From: Pseudovibrio sp. M1P-2-3
GTDB taxonomy: Bacteria > Pseudomonadota > Alphaproteobacteria > Rhizobiales > Stappiaceae
Reading direction: 5' to 3'
Length of the DNA stretch: 64,000 nucleotides
NCBI RefSeq assembly: GCF_031501865.1
Contig: NZ_JARRCW010000001.1
Span: forward strand, 4,346,001 to 4,410,000
Made by a program: the position numbers and the translations under genes. The notes under the pieces were generated by a model, which was given only the letters and a program-made list of their open reading frames with translations, searched no databases and was not told the DNA's origin. Below, piece by piece: positions 54,475 to 64,000 of the stretch; the stretch's first letter is position 1, and every line of letters starts with the position of its first letter.

Positions 54475-55653
54475 CTACCCGCCAACAATCGAACGGCTGG
54501 CAGTTGCCACCAAAACACCCAGATAGTTTCCAAAAGCATAACCCAGCACCGCAATGGCAATTCCCGGGATGAGAAGTTCCCGGTTCTTTAAAGCTCCTGC
54601 GATTAACGGAATAAACGGCACTGACATAATGGATGCTCCCGAGGCAATCAGGTAGGTATCCCGGTCCACCTTAAACAGCCAGCACAGGAAAGCCTGAAGG
54701 AACATGGATCCAATCAGAATGAGCGCAAAATATCCTCCCAGCGACCAGTTTATATTGGTGAAAACAGACCAGTCCAGCATAGTAGCCGTGGTGAGGCAGA
54801 AGACCAGAATTAAGTACATACCCAGATGAAAACTTGTCTTGATCTTATGCAGCTGCGGAACCATGGAACCTGCAATGCCGAGCGTGGAAATAGCAAGAAT
54901 GGTGACTATTGAAGACAGGCTTTCTGGAAACATTTTTGAAATTGCCACTGAAGCTGCCACTACAAGCGCGGTGCATGCAAGGGAGAGAAACGTTTCGGGT
55001 AACATCGCAAGCTTAAGCAACAGCTTGTATCCATGGGCAGTCTCATCTGCCATATGCTCCATACCGGAAAGTCCTTCCTCGCCATGGGATCCTTTGGGCT
55101 CATAGGGCTTTAAAATCAACCCTGCTATCCGCTGGCCAAAAAAGAGGATAACGAGCATATAAATCGCCGAAAAAATGAAATCATAGGTCACCATCGTCAG
55201 GAAGACTTCTTCATTTCCATTTATCGCAGTCTTGATGGCCCCCATATTCACACCGCTGCCGGTATAAGCACCAACAGCCATGCCCGAGACCTGCCAGATC
55301 TGGTCGATTTGACCCGAGAAAAAAAGAACGCCGACAAAGCTGACCAAAGCCACAGAGAGAGCTGCTGTCGCCATTGCAAGAAGAGCGCCGCCAGCTTCGC
55401 TGAATGCTCTACGCAAATTGGAGGCAAATAAGATCAAAGGCAAGGCAAGAGCGACACTTACTTCGGCAAGGCTTGTACGCATATTCATCAGGCTTTGCTC
55501 ATCGCCCAATGAGCTTGGTTCAACCAGCGCAGCAATTACAAAACCCAGTGCAAATGTGAGTGGAACCACCCCGATACGGTCTAAAATAGGAACCTTTTGT
55601 GCCAGTATAATAATCAGGGCGGGAAGTATAAGCAGCAATAAAATAAACAGCAT
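54475..55653 (-). CDS. DUF819-family membrane protein, putative transporter
   Basis: A 392-residue inner-membrane protein with about ten to twelve hydrophobic segments. It matches DUF819 (YjcL-like) by its GVNMGAIKTAI region (GAYTGSGVNMGAIKTA), the long cytoplasmic-looking insert KPYEPKGSHGEEGLSGMEHMAD and the repeat-like C-terminal half with SGASIMSVPFIPLIAGAL. DUF819 is thought to contain transporters related to other sodium-coupled families, but no substrate is established. It is the last gene of the five-gene operon and would be the natural importer or exporter for the operon's metabolite. Located at the inner membrane. Confidence 0.85.
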   Translation of the reverse strand: MLFILLLLILPALIIILAQKVPILDRIGVVPLTFALGFVIAALVEPSSLGDEQSLMNMRTSLAEVSVALALPLILFASNLRRAFSEAGGALLAMATAALSVALVSFVGVLFFSGQIDQIWQVSGMAVGAYTGSGVNMGAIKTAINGNEEVFLTMVTYDFIFSAIYMLVILFFGQRIAGLILKPYEPKGSHGEEGLSGMEHMADETAHGYKLLLKLAMLPETFLSLACTALVVAASVAISKMFPESLSSIVTILAISTLGIAGSMVPQLHKIKTSFHLGMYLILVFCLTTATMLDWSVFTNINWSLGGYFALILIGSMFLQAFLCWLFKVDRDTYLIASGASIMSVPFIPLIAGALKNRELLIPGIAIAVLGYAFGNYLGVLVATASRSIVGG

Positions 55654-55669
55654 GATAACGCCTCTCGTA

Positions 55670-56926
55670 CTAATGATTTTGCCGAAGCACTGGCCAGTAC
55701 TCCGTTATTTCACTGCCATCGAACACGGCGATGTCACCAAATTGCAAAAATACAGCTTCACTTTGGGCTGGGCGGAAAAACAGAAAATCATTCACCTTCA
55801 CTCCGCTGTTTGCAGGCAGGTCATACATTTCCTGATTACTGGAATGCCCGAAGGCTTTTGAACGGCTGATACCCTTTGGGAAACAGGGGGTTGCCAACCA
55901 GTTCCCCCCATAAATAAAACAGGACTTTTGCGGTAAGCGACCAACAATACGCATGAGCGCCGAGAGTTTGGGCACCATGGGGAGTTTGGGCTTGTTCATC
56001 ACCTTCAAAATGGGCGCAGCAATAAAAGCCGCTGGTTTATGGTGAGCAAGAGTATTGCGGTCAAAATCTTCTGGCTGCACAAAAGCCGAGGCCAGCGATA
56101 TCTCATTGGCGGGCACGGCATCTTCATAAAGAGAGTAGGTGTTGCTGCCACCTGTGTTGAAGGTCATCTGAGCCACTTCATCCGGCGCATACATTTCCTC
56201 CACATGAGAGCGAAATACCTGATACTTCGCTCTCGCCGCTGCAAAAGCCGCTTCCTTAGTACAGATTATGGATGGCAGATGGACAATGAACACTTCATAG
56301 CCCATGAGGCCTGAGAGCCGAAGATGCGGCGAGGACTTGATAAAGCTTAGGGCTTTGTGGAACTCCTCAAAGCGGGAAGTACAAAACCCGCCACGTTCCA
56401 AGCCCACGTTAATCTCGAGATTAACCTGCATGGTAACACCGAGCGCCTCTGCCAGCGCCTCATATTCTTCAAGGCGCTCAAAGCTATCGATGAGCCACTG
56501 GAGGTTCGTTTCCGGAGAAAAGCCGCTCCCATGTTTTTTAAGCTGCCCATAAAACCAGTTCACTGCTTCCACTGGCATAGGCTTGCCCAACAAAATACTA
56601 CTGAAAGGAAAAAGTCTGGCCACCTCCAAAACAAACGGTATGTGAAAACACATCAACCGCTCTGTTCCTGTCTTTTCCATCAAGTAAGACAGGAGAGGCG
56701 AGGACGGTAAAGACTTTACGACGATACGCAGGTTTAAACCACGACTGAGCACTGCCTTGACCGCCTCAATATTATGATCAAGGCGCTTTCTGTCGATTAT
56801 CAAGGTGGGCTGACAAACCTGCGCCGCCTTCAACGACGCACTGACCTGCCGGAAATAGTCATCATCAGACTTTTCCATTCCCTTGAAACCTGAAACTAGG
56901 CGTTCTTCAGGTCTCAACAAGGCCAT
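55670..56926 (-). CDS. PLP-dependent alanine-racemase-fold enzyme (DSD1-like)
   Basis: A 418-residue cytosolic enzyme with the N-terminal alanine-racemase barrel: PTLIIDRKRLDHNIEA then the PLP lysine, about Lys71, in LRIVVKSLPSSP. It resembles D-serine dehydratase/D-threonine aldolase-like proteins, which act on 3-hydroxy D-amino acids, but the C-terminal metal site of DSD1 is not obvious by eye. The start at 56926 (MALLRPEERLV) follows GGAG by 9 bases and overlaps the end of the upstream flavoenzyme gene by 20 bases, indicating coupling. Substrate unknown. Confidence 0.8.
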   Translation of the reverse strand: MALLRPEERLVSGFKGMEKSDDDYFRQVSASLKAAQVCQPTLIIDRKRLDHNIEAVKAVLSRGLNLRIVVKSLPSSPLLSYLMEKTGTERLMCFHIPFVLEVARLFPFSSILLGKPMPVEAVNWFYGQLKKHGSGFSPETNLQWLIDSFERLEEYEALAEALGVTMQVNLEINVGLERGGFCTSRFEEFHKALSFIKSSPHLRLSGLMGYEVFIVHLPSIICTKEAAFAAARAKYQVFRSHVEEMYAPDEVAQMTFNTGGSNTYSLYEDAVPANEISLASAFVQPEDFDRNTLAHHKPAAFIAAPILKVMNKPKLPMVPKLSALMRIVGRLPQKSCFIYGGNWLATPCFPKGISRSKAFGHSSNQEMYDLPANSGVKVNDFLFFRPAQSEAVFLQFGDIAVFDGSEITEYWPVLRQNH

Positions 56927-58361
56927 TTTCGTCCGCTCCAAAGATTCTGGCTACCCGTTTGTTCAAAAATTTTCCCGTAGGGTCAAACTCTCGTCTAAGC
57001 TCTTGGAACTGCGAAAACTTCGGATAGAGTTCGCTCAGTTCGTTCACTCCTAACGAATGCAGTTTGCCCCAGTGTGGGCGACCATCATACTTGCGAACAA
57101 TTGGCTCAACCACATCATAAAGGGGAGCGTAGCTCTCACTATGGAGCGTGTGAACAGCAATGGAACATCTGACGCTATCATTAAACGGGCTGAGCCAGGC
57201 ATCATCACGGCCAGTGAACCGGACTTCAATCGGGTAGAAGTTCTCGCGGCTGCTATCCATGGCAGCAACAACATCACGAACTGCCTTCTGCGCGTTTGCA
57301 GCAGGCACATGGTATTCCATCTCGTTCATTTTCGTAACGCGCGCAGTAGAAAGCAGTTTCCAATACTCGTCGGTCGCCACTTCTGCAAGACCGCTTTCCG
57401 GTACAAGAGAGTCCACATAAGCTTTAAATGCCGTCTTCCTTAACCACGGCCACCACCCCAGAATATCCCGTAGTTGCTTGAGCGTGAGAACAAAATCCTC
57501 ATCCTGACTTGGTGGGCGGCCCAGAAGTTCCCCCTCATGAAGATCATGGGTAATCAAGGCAGAATAGCCGGAATTGGGAATAGCATAGAACTCAAAATTC
57601 CGGTGACTGTACGAAAGATCATAGATCCGCTCAATAACTTCCGGAGTTGGCAGGAAGTATATTTTACGTGTTAAAGCGTAGTTATCTACCAGCTGCAATG
57701 TGTAGTGCGTGATGACACCTAGAGATCCAAGAGAGACTTTTCCCCCTTCAAAAAGCTCCGGGTTCTTGTCTTTGGAGGCATCCAGAATTTCACCACTTGG
57801 CGTAATAATCCTGAAGCTCTTCACGGTATCATGAAGGGCCGCCAGGTCCCGCCCTGTCCCGTGAGTTGCAGTACTGAACGAGCCCGCCAAAGTTTGCACA
57901 TCAACATCGGGAAGGTTGGGAAAGCCCAGACCATGCTCGGCCGCCAGCATCGCTGCCTGCCGCAAGCGTGTGCCCGCCCCAAAGGTTATCCTCTTGTTTT
58001 CCTTGTCAACACTGCGAAGTCCTGACAACCGCCCAACATCAATCATCATATCCTGAGTGGGCACCAAGTCGATAAACGAGTGCCCGCTTCCCATTGGACG
58101 AATCCGGCCATTCCAACTGGCAATTTTCTCAGCCAGCTGCTCCTCTGAAGGAGCTGAATAGATTTCCTTCGGGGTTGCCGAAAACCGCCCCGACCAGTTC
58201 TGCCAGACCCTGCGCCCCTCAGGAGCCTCAGGCCTTGAGGAGGAGTAATCTTCTCGGGTAAAGTCCTTGCTGCTCCAGTGCGCCTGCATTCCAACTGGAA
58301 CAGACAACAGCGCACCGGCCCCCACACCCATTTTCAAAAGAGTTCTGCGTGAAACTGTCAT
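56907..58361 (-). CDS. Twin-arginine-exported FAD aldonolactone/alditol oxidase-like protein
   Basis: A 484-residue flavoenzyme. Its N-terminus MTVSRRTLLKMGVGAGA is a twin-arginine signal, so it is exported folded to the periplasm. The VAO-type FAD domain (about 60-240) has GSGHSF, where His94 is in the position for covalent FAD in this family, and TLAGSFSTATHGTGRD. The C-terminal ALO domain has YPIEVRF (Glu and Arg of the active site) and PHWGKLH with Lys433, as in aldonolactone and alditol oxidases. Its neighbour is a cytochrome c, which suggests that electrons go to cytochrome c as in plant galactonolactone dehydrogenase. Overlaps the cytochrome gene by 4 bases. Confidence 0.88.
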   Translation of the reverse strand: MTVSRRTLLKMGVGAGALLSVPVGMQAHWSSKDFTREDYSSSRPEAPEGRRVWQNWSGRFSATPKEIYSAPSEEQLAEKIASWNGRIRPMGSGHSFIDLVPTQDMMIDVGRLSGLRSVDKENKRITFGAGTRLRQAAMLAAEHGLGFPNLPDVDVQTLAGSFSTATHGTGRDLAALHDTVKSFRIITPSGEILDASKDKNPELFEGGKVSLGSLGVITHYTLQLVDNYALTRKIYFLPTPEVIERIYDLSYSHRNFEFYAIPNSGYSALITHDLHEGELLGRPPSQDEDFVLTLKQLRDILGWWPWLRKTAFKAYVDSLVPESGLAEVATDEYWKLLSTARVTKMNEMEYHVPAANAQKAVRDVVAAMDSSRENFYPIEVRFTGRDDAWLSPFNDSVRCSIAVHTLHSESYAPLYDVVEPIVRKYDGRPHWGKLHSLGVNELSELYPKFSQFQELRREFDPTGKFLNKRVARIFGADENGLVET

Positions 58362-58768
58362 TTGTGGTCCCCCCGGCCAGCCATAAACTCAATCAAAGCA
58401 ACATACTGATCATCTGTACAATCCGTGCACAGGCCCATTGCAGGCATATTTCCAAACCCGTCTCTAGCAGATTGTAAAAGCCCCTCTTCACCCCTTTCAG
58501 AAAATCGTGAAACCCACCCAGCTTCATGACCTGTCAAAGGAGCTTGACTATCAACCTGCGCGTGACAAAGCATGCACGAACGCCCGTAAATCTGGGACAG
58601 TGCGGCATCTGCCGGCCTGAGTATCTGGGCTCTGGAAATATCAAGGGGAGTTGGCATAGCATTCACTTGGCGAACTGCGCCTCCACCTGTTCCCCAATAC
58701 GCAGCACCCCCAACACCGGCACCAATGAGAAGCAGTATTGTCACTACAGCCGACACTCTCCCTAACAT
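58358..58768 (-). CDS. Membrane-anchored cytochrome c5-like protein
   Basis: A 136-residue c-type cytochrome. A hydrophobic segment at residues 5-25 anchors or exports it, and the heme motif is SCMLCHA (Cys65, Cys68, His69). A second Cys pair in GLCTDCTDD is the disulfide typical of cytochrome c5, with a candidate Met ligand in NMPAMG. Start at 58768, since GGGAGGGA lies 5 bases before it; an upstream ATG at 58801 adds eleven residues. It would take electrons from the twin-arginine flavoenzyme encoded next, by 4-base overlap. Confidence 0.88.
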   Translation of the reverse strand: MLGRVSAVVTILLLIGAGVGGAAYWGTGGGAVRQVNAMPTPLDISRAQILRPADAALSQIYGRSCMLCHAQVDSQAPLTGHEAGWVSRFSERGEEGLLQSARDGFGNMPAMGLCTDCTDDQYVALIEFMAGRGDHK

Positions 58769-58801
58769 TTTTCCCTCCCCCAAACTCCATGAACTCTTCA
58801 A

Positions 58802-59461
58802 CTAGGGTTTCAAATAATGCCCCAGATATTGCTCAATTGCCCTATTTAACTCGTTGAAATAAATAGCTTCCTTACCAGAATCTGTCTGGCGGGCGACCAA
58901 ATCCTCCAAGGTCAAAGCCATTTGCACGCAAATGCGGGCCACCACTTCTGGATCCCCCCCAGAGAAACCGTCCAGCCCATTTTCCCAACGATCGGTAAGA
59001 AACTGAATAAATGCAACATGCCTCTCTTCGTGCACCGTTTGAGGTCCCCGCTGAGCCATAATCAAAAGATGCAAAGCACGATAAAACGGCCTCGAATTGA
59101 GGAACTCGCGAATAATATCCAGAGTGCGAAGCAAATTGTCCTTCCAACTCGCCTCCGAGTTCCAGCCGGACATTGAATCCATAAGCCGTGCATGGAGCTG
59201 CTCTGTAGACTGCTCGTACAGCTCGTCCAGTAACTCCTCAAGTGTCGGAAAATACCTGTATATGGAACTGACGGGAATCTTTGCATGCTCTGCAATCAGC
59301 GACGTGGAAAGATCAGCAGGTGCATGCTGCTCCAAAACTTGCGCTGTAGACACCAGAATTCCTTGTAGGCGAGCCAAAGCTCGCGCCTGCTTAGGCGTCG
59401 ATCTGGTTTTCAACTTATTCCCTGCAAGTGCCTGCAGGTGCTCAATAGGTGTATGCTTCAT
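58802..59461 (-). CDS. TetR-family transcriptional regulator
   Basis: A 219-residue repressor. The N-terminal helix-turn-helix is APADLSTSLIAEHAKIPVSSIYRYFPTLEELLDEL (core LIAEHAKIPVSSIYRYFP), which follows a longer N-terminal arm than usual (residues 1-37). The rest is a ligand-binding helical domain. Start at 59461 has GAGG 4-5 bases upstream. As the first gene of the operon it likely autoregulates and controls the flavoenzyme set; a near-palindrome AGAATATTATTCT at 59568-59580 upstream is a weak operator candidate. Confidence 0.88.
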   Translation of the reverse strand: MKHTPIEHLQALAGNKLKTRSTPKQARALARLQGILVSTAQVLEQHAPADLSTSLIAEHAKIPVSSIYRYFPTLEELLDELYEQSTEQLHARLMDSMSGWNSEASWKDNLLRTLDIIREFLNSRPFYRALHLLIMAQRGPQTVHEERHVAFIQFLTDRWENGLDGFSGGDPEVVARICVQMALTLEDLVARQTDSGKEAIYFNELNRAIEQYLGHYLKP

Positions 59462-59759
59462 ACCACCTCGTTCCACCCACCACATACAAAAACTGATGCA
59501 GCGACATCCCGATTCTAACTAGTAATACGTAGATCCTACTGCACGGCATAACCTTTGCCAATTTAAAAGAATATTATTCTGAATTTATTTCTGTTTATAT
59601 AACCCTAGATAATTTGAATTTCGCTCCTACAATCGCCGTATTAAGGACAGATGCCAGCAGGCTCATACTGGAGTCACCTTGCTTCACTTAAAGTCATAGG
59701 ATTCCCTTTATGGTTGTTTTCTGACTCAATCCGCCTGCCGTTTAGGGAGGTCGGTATAA

Positions 59760-60305
59760 ATGGAGAAATCATATTCACGAGGCTTACGGAAACGACTTGT
59801 AACTCTTCTGGACACAGGAATGTCAGCAAGTGCAGCGGGACGCAGGCTTATGGTTGCTCGTTCTACAACTACACATTGGACCTGGATCTGGCGCCAAAAG
59901 CAACGCTGTAAAGCCCAGTCAAGGGAGGGAAACACCGCTCCGCCTCACTTGAAAGGTACGCAAAAAAAGGAGCGAGACCACGGGATCCCAGCGATGGACG
60001 CTATCAATCAACCTATGTGTTCGGGGCCATCTGGCCCGTCTCGGCAAAGGGGCAGACCTTGTTTTGCCCAAAGTAAATACAAATGCCATGCAGTTACATC
60101 TGGAAGAGATCAACCTAAACATCGCCAAAAGGGCACACGCGGTGGTCCAGATGGATCCGGCGAGTTGGCATACCACAGCGAAACTGGCTTTCTAATCGAA
60201 CCTTTGAAAACTATCAGGAAATCGTCGACGCTGCCTGTAACGCTTGGGACAAGCTTGTTCAATAACCCCACACCATCACATCAATCGGCTGCAGAAACTG
60301 GGCTA
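59760..60305 (+). pseudogene. Chimeric broken IS630 transposase
   Basis: Residues 1 to about 60 of the open frame are an IS630-type helix-turn-helix (SYSRGLRKRLVTLLDTGMSAS, core LRKRLVTLLDTGMSAS, then AAGRRLMVARSTTTHW) with its own ribosome site. From about 59945 the sequence is homologous to the catalytic part of copy A: RYAKKGARPRDPSDGRYQST, then after a frameshift VNTNAMQLHLEEIN and MDPASWHTTAKL, then NRTFENYQEIVDAACNAWDK. The segment with the catalytic Glu (LPPRSPELNPVEN in copy A) is deleted. Two unrelated N- and C-terminal halves are therefore joined, and the protein cannot be active. Confidence 0.8.
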
Positions 60306-60388
60306 AAGCAATGAGGCGCAACGCTGAATCGATTGGGGATTCCCAATCAGGTTGATTTGTGATTCACTCCTTTTAGGGAGGAGATCAC

Positions 60389-60817
60389 ATGGGCCGGCCA
60401 CTTTCACTTGATTTACGCCTTCGCTTTAAAAGGCTCATTTTATCCGGGATGAGCGGGCGTGAAGCAGCACGCCGCCTGCTGATCTCTCCAGCATCAGGAT
60501 CTCGCTTGGCCCGTAAAGTTCGGGAGGGGCAGAGTTTAATCCCGGTCAGGACAGGGCGCCCAAAGGGAGGCGGAAAATTGGAGCCCTACCTCTCCTTCTT
60601 GCGCGAGCTGGTCAATCAAGACGGAGATATCACGTTGATGGAGTTATGTGATGCACTTTTCATGGCTGAGGGAGTGAGGGTTCACCATACTTCCGTCTCC
60701 AAGGCTTTGCGCCGTCTTGGCTACACCTATAAAAAAAATCGTTGGTGGCAACCGAGCGTGGCAAACTCCATGTACAAAATGCCAGAGATGAATGGCGCCA
60801 CACCCGTCAGCCTATAA
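60389..60817 (+). CDS. IS630 transposase copy B, upstream frame
   Basis: 142 residues with the helix-turn-helix region [27 protein letters not shown] and a second DNA-binding segment [36 protein letters not shown] (core [19 protein letters not shown]). The frame goes wrong after an A8 run (60731-60738): reading -1 there gives [22 protein letters not shown], which is the expected family sequence. GGGAGGAG lies 8 bases before the ATG. Confidence 0.85.
   Translation: MGRPLSLDLRLRFKRLILSGMSGREAARRLLISPASGSRLARKVREGQSLIPVRTGRPKGGGKLEPYLSFLRELVNQDGDITLMELCDALFMAEGVRVHHTSVSKALRRLGYTYKKNRWWQPSVANSMYKMPEMNGATPVSL
60731..60738 (+). promoter_or_regulatory. A8 slippery run joining the two transposase frames (copy B)
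   Basis: TAT AAA AAA AAT CG. The heptamer A AAA AAT fits a -1 ribosomal frameshift site, and the -1 product continues into the catalytic frame without a gap. Confidence 0.7.
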
Positions 60818-61347
60818 TGCGTGATCTGCCTGAGAGACTGGTGTTTCTCGATGAAACCAGTGTTAAAACGAATTTAACCCGGCTGCGAGGCCGAGCCTTT
60901 AAAGGGGAACGAGCCCTTGACACAGCGCCGTTTGGACGCTGGCAGAACCAGACCTTTATCGCCGGTTTGACCCACGAGGGACTCATTGCGCCCTGGGTTC
61001 TGGACGGGGCCATGAATGGCAAGGCATTCACCACTTATATCACGACACAACTGGCTCCATGCTTGCACCCTAAAACGGTGGTCATTCTGGATAACCTGTC
61101 CACACACAAAGTTCCAGAAGCCGCAAGGGCCCTCAGACAAAGCGGGTGTTGGTTCCTTTTTCTGCCGCCCTATTCTCCTGATCTCAATCCTATCGAAATG
61201 GCGTTTTCCAAGCTCAAAGCACACCTACGCAGAATGAAAGCCAGAACCTTTGAGACCTTGATAAAGGCTCTGGGTGACATATGCGATCTGTTCACACCCC
61301 AAGAGTGTTGGAATTACTTCAAGGCAGCTGGATATGTTTCAGTATAA
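60742..61347 (+). CDS. IS630 transposase copy B, downstream frame (DDE part)
   Basis: 201 residues. The DDE triad is visible: Asp in [12 protein letters not shown], Asp in [11 protein letters not shown] and Glu in [19 protein letters not shown]. The frame shown starts at a TTG, but the real product starts in the upstream frame and shifts at the A8 run. This subtype ([13 protein letters not shown]) differs from copy A. Confidence 0.88.
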   Translation: MVATERGKLHVQNARDEWRHTRQPIMRDLPERLVFLDETSVKTNLTRLRGRAFKGERALDTAPFGRWQNQTFIAGLTHEGLIAPWVLDGAMNGKAFTTYITTQLAPCLHPKTVVILDNLSTHKVPEAARALRQSGCWFLFLPPYSPDLNPIEMAFSKLKAHLRRMKARTFETLIKALGDICDLFTPQECWNYFKAAGYVSV

Positions 61348-61404
61348 AGGCTCAAGACTATAGAGTAGGTCAATCATAAATGCCGTTGGTGGTGTTGACG
61401 CACA

Positions 61405-61439
61405 AAAAAGGCCCTGAGCGTTCTGCTCAGGGCCTTTTT
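61405..61439 (-). terminator. rRNA operon terminator
   Basis: AAAAAGGCCCTGAGC-GTTCT-GCTCAGGGCCTTTTT: a perfect 15-bp stem just 3' of tRNA-fMet on the minus strand. Confidence 0.9.
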
Positions 61440-61448
61440 GAATAATTT

Positions 61449-61525
<77 letters not shown>

Positions 61526-61580
61526 TCAATTCTGGATTAGTTGTTCTGTTTCATTTTGAGAGATTGTTTGCTTTTATCAT

Positions 61581-61696
61581 GCCCGGCGGCGCCCTACTCT
61601 CCCGTGTCTTAAGACAAAGTACCATTGGCGCAGGGGCGTTTCACGGCCGAGTTCGGGATGGGATCGGGTGGGGGCGCCCCGCCATAGCCACCGGGC
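61581..61696 (-). rRNA. rrf: 5S ribosomal RNA
   Basis: About 116 nucleotides. The ends GCCCGGTGGC and GCCGCCGGGC pair as helix I, and the internal CCCGATCCCATCCCGAACTC loop is diagnostic. Ends are placed by the pairing and may be off by one or two bases. Confidence 0.93.
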
Positions 61697-61812
61697 AGGA
61701 TAAAAGCAACTGGAATTGGTCGTTTTTTGTCGATCAGCTTGTCTGACATGCGCTTTGCTTGTCAGGCGGATCTTTGTTTTAAGTCTTTATGTTTGGGTAT
61801 AGCTTAATGGGA

Positions 61813-64000
<2,188 letters not shown>

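Larger units (their letters stand above)
60306..61365 (+). mobile_element. IS630-family insertion sequence (copy B), probably nested
   Basis: About 1.06 kb bearing a two-frame transposase. It lies between TA dinucleotides at 60304-60305 and 61366-61367. The left flank ends in the last codons of the copy-A-like remnant (NWA), and the right flank 61367-61390 matches the last 24 bases of copy A with two changes, so the element appears to have jumped into that remnant. I cannot see convincing inverted ends for copy B by eye, so the exact limits are uncertain by a few bases. Confidence 0.7.

Overview
This window reads as chromosome of a marine-type alphaproteobacterium, probably of the Hyphomicrobiales (Stappiaceae/Pseudovibrio/Labrenzia-like). 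The inference rests on a 1606-residue NAD-glutamate dehydrogenase, a long-form acyl-CoA dehydrogenase resembling methylsuccinyl-CoA dehydrogenase of the ethylmalonyl-CoA pathway, type 2 ArgC, a CycM-like membrane cytochrome c, a short GpmA, and a 23S-5S-tRNA-fMet rRNA operon tail. No species can be named from the sequence alone. Strands alternate often and most genes are single or in short operons.

Layout. 1-16.4 kb: the 3' end of secA, a small membrane protein, an L,D-transpeptidase, an alpha/beta hydrolase, a chemoreceptor, an EamA exporter converging on a YihY-type membrane protein, the mcd-like dehydrogenase, thpR, an aldo/keto reductase, tesA divergent from the ybbA-ybbP ABC pair, and a Bax-inhibitor-1 protein. 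16.4-21.3 kb is an accessory block: a dispersed repeat of about 106 bp, an AT-rich three-gene surface-glycan operon (multidomain GT2, a second GT-A-like protein, FkbM methyltransferase) and an apparently complete IS630 element with TA flanks. 21.4-36 kb: a divergent arsR/arsP-like pair with paired operators, NAD-GDH, argC-leuD, a response regulator with a cyclic-nucleotide-binding protein, a second YkuD protein, dapF-mtaB-ftsY and an ICMT-like methyltransferase. 36-44 kb: a peptide ABC importer operon (two YejA-like binding proteins, YejB, YejE, YejF). 44-54.4 kb: cytochrome c, pheA, a PfkB kinase, a degenerate CPBP protein, an AT-rich gap, a YgeA-like racemase, a second copy of the repeat, gpmA, dapB, an esterase with AlkA, gluQ and a YbaK/EbsC deacylase.

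54.4-59.5 kb holds the least familiar unit: a tight five-gene minus-strand operon, tetR - anchored cytochrome c5-like protein - twin-arginine FAD aldonolactone-oxidase-like protein - PLP alanine-racemase-fold protein - DUF819 membrane protein. It suggests an envelope-side sugar-acid or lactone oxidation coupled to cytochrome c, with an amino-acid-type PLP step and a transporter; this pathway is an inference.

59.7-61.4 kb is a pile-up of IS630 remnants: a chimeric broken transposase whose C-terminal half is related to the intact element at 20 kb, apparently interrupted by a second, nearly complete IS630 element. The window ends in an rRNA operon read on the minus strand (23S, partial; 5S; tRNA-fMet; terminator). 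Both two-frame IS630 transposases carry an A-run (A7, A8) where a -1 frameshift or transcript slippage joins the frames.
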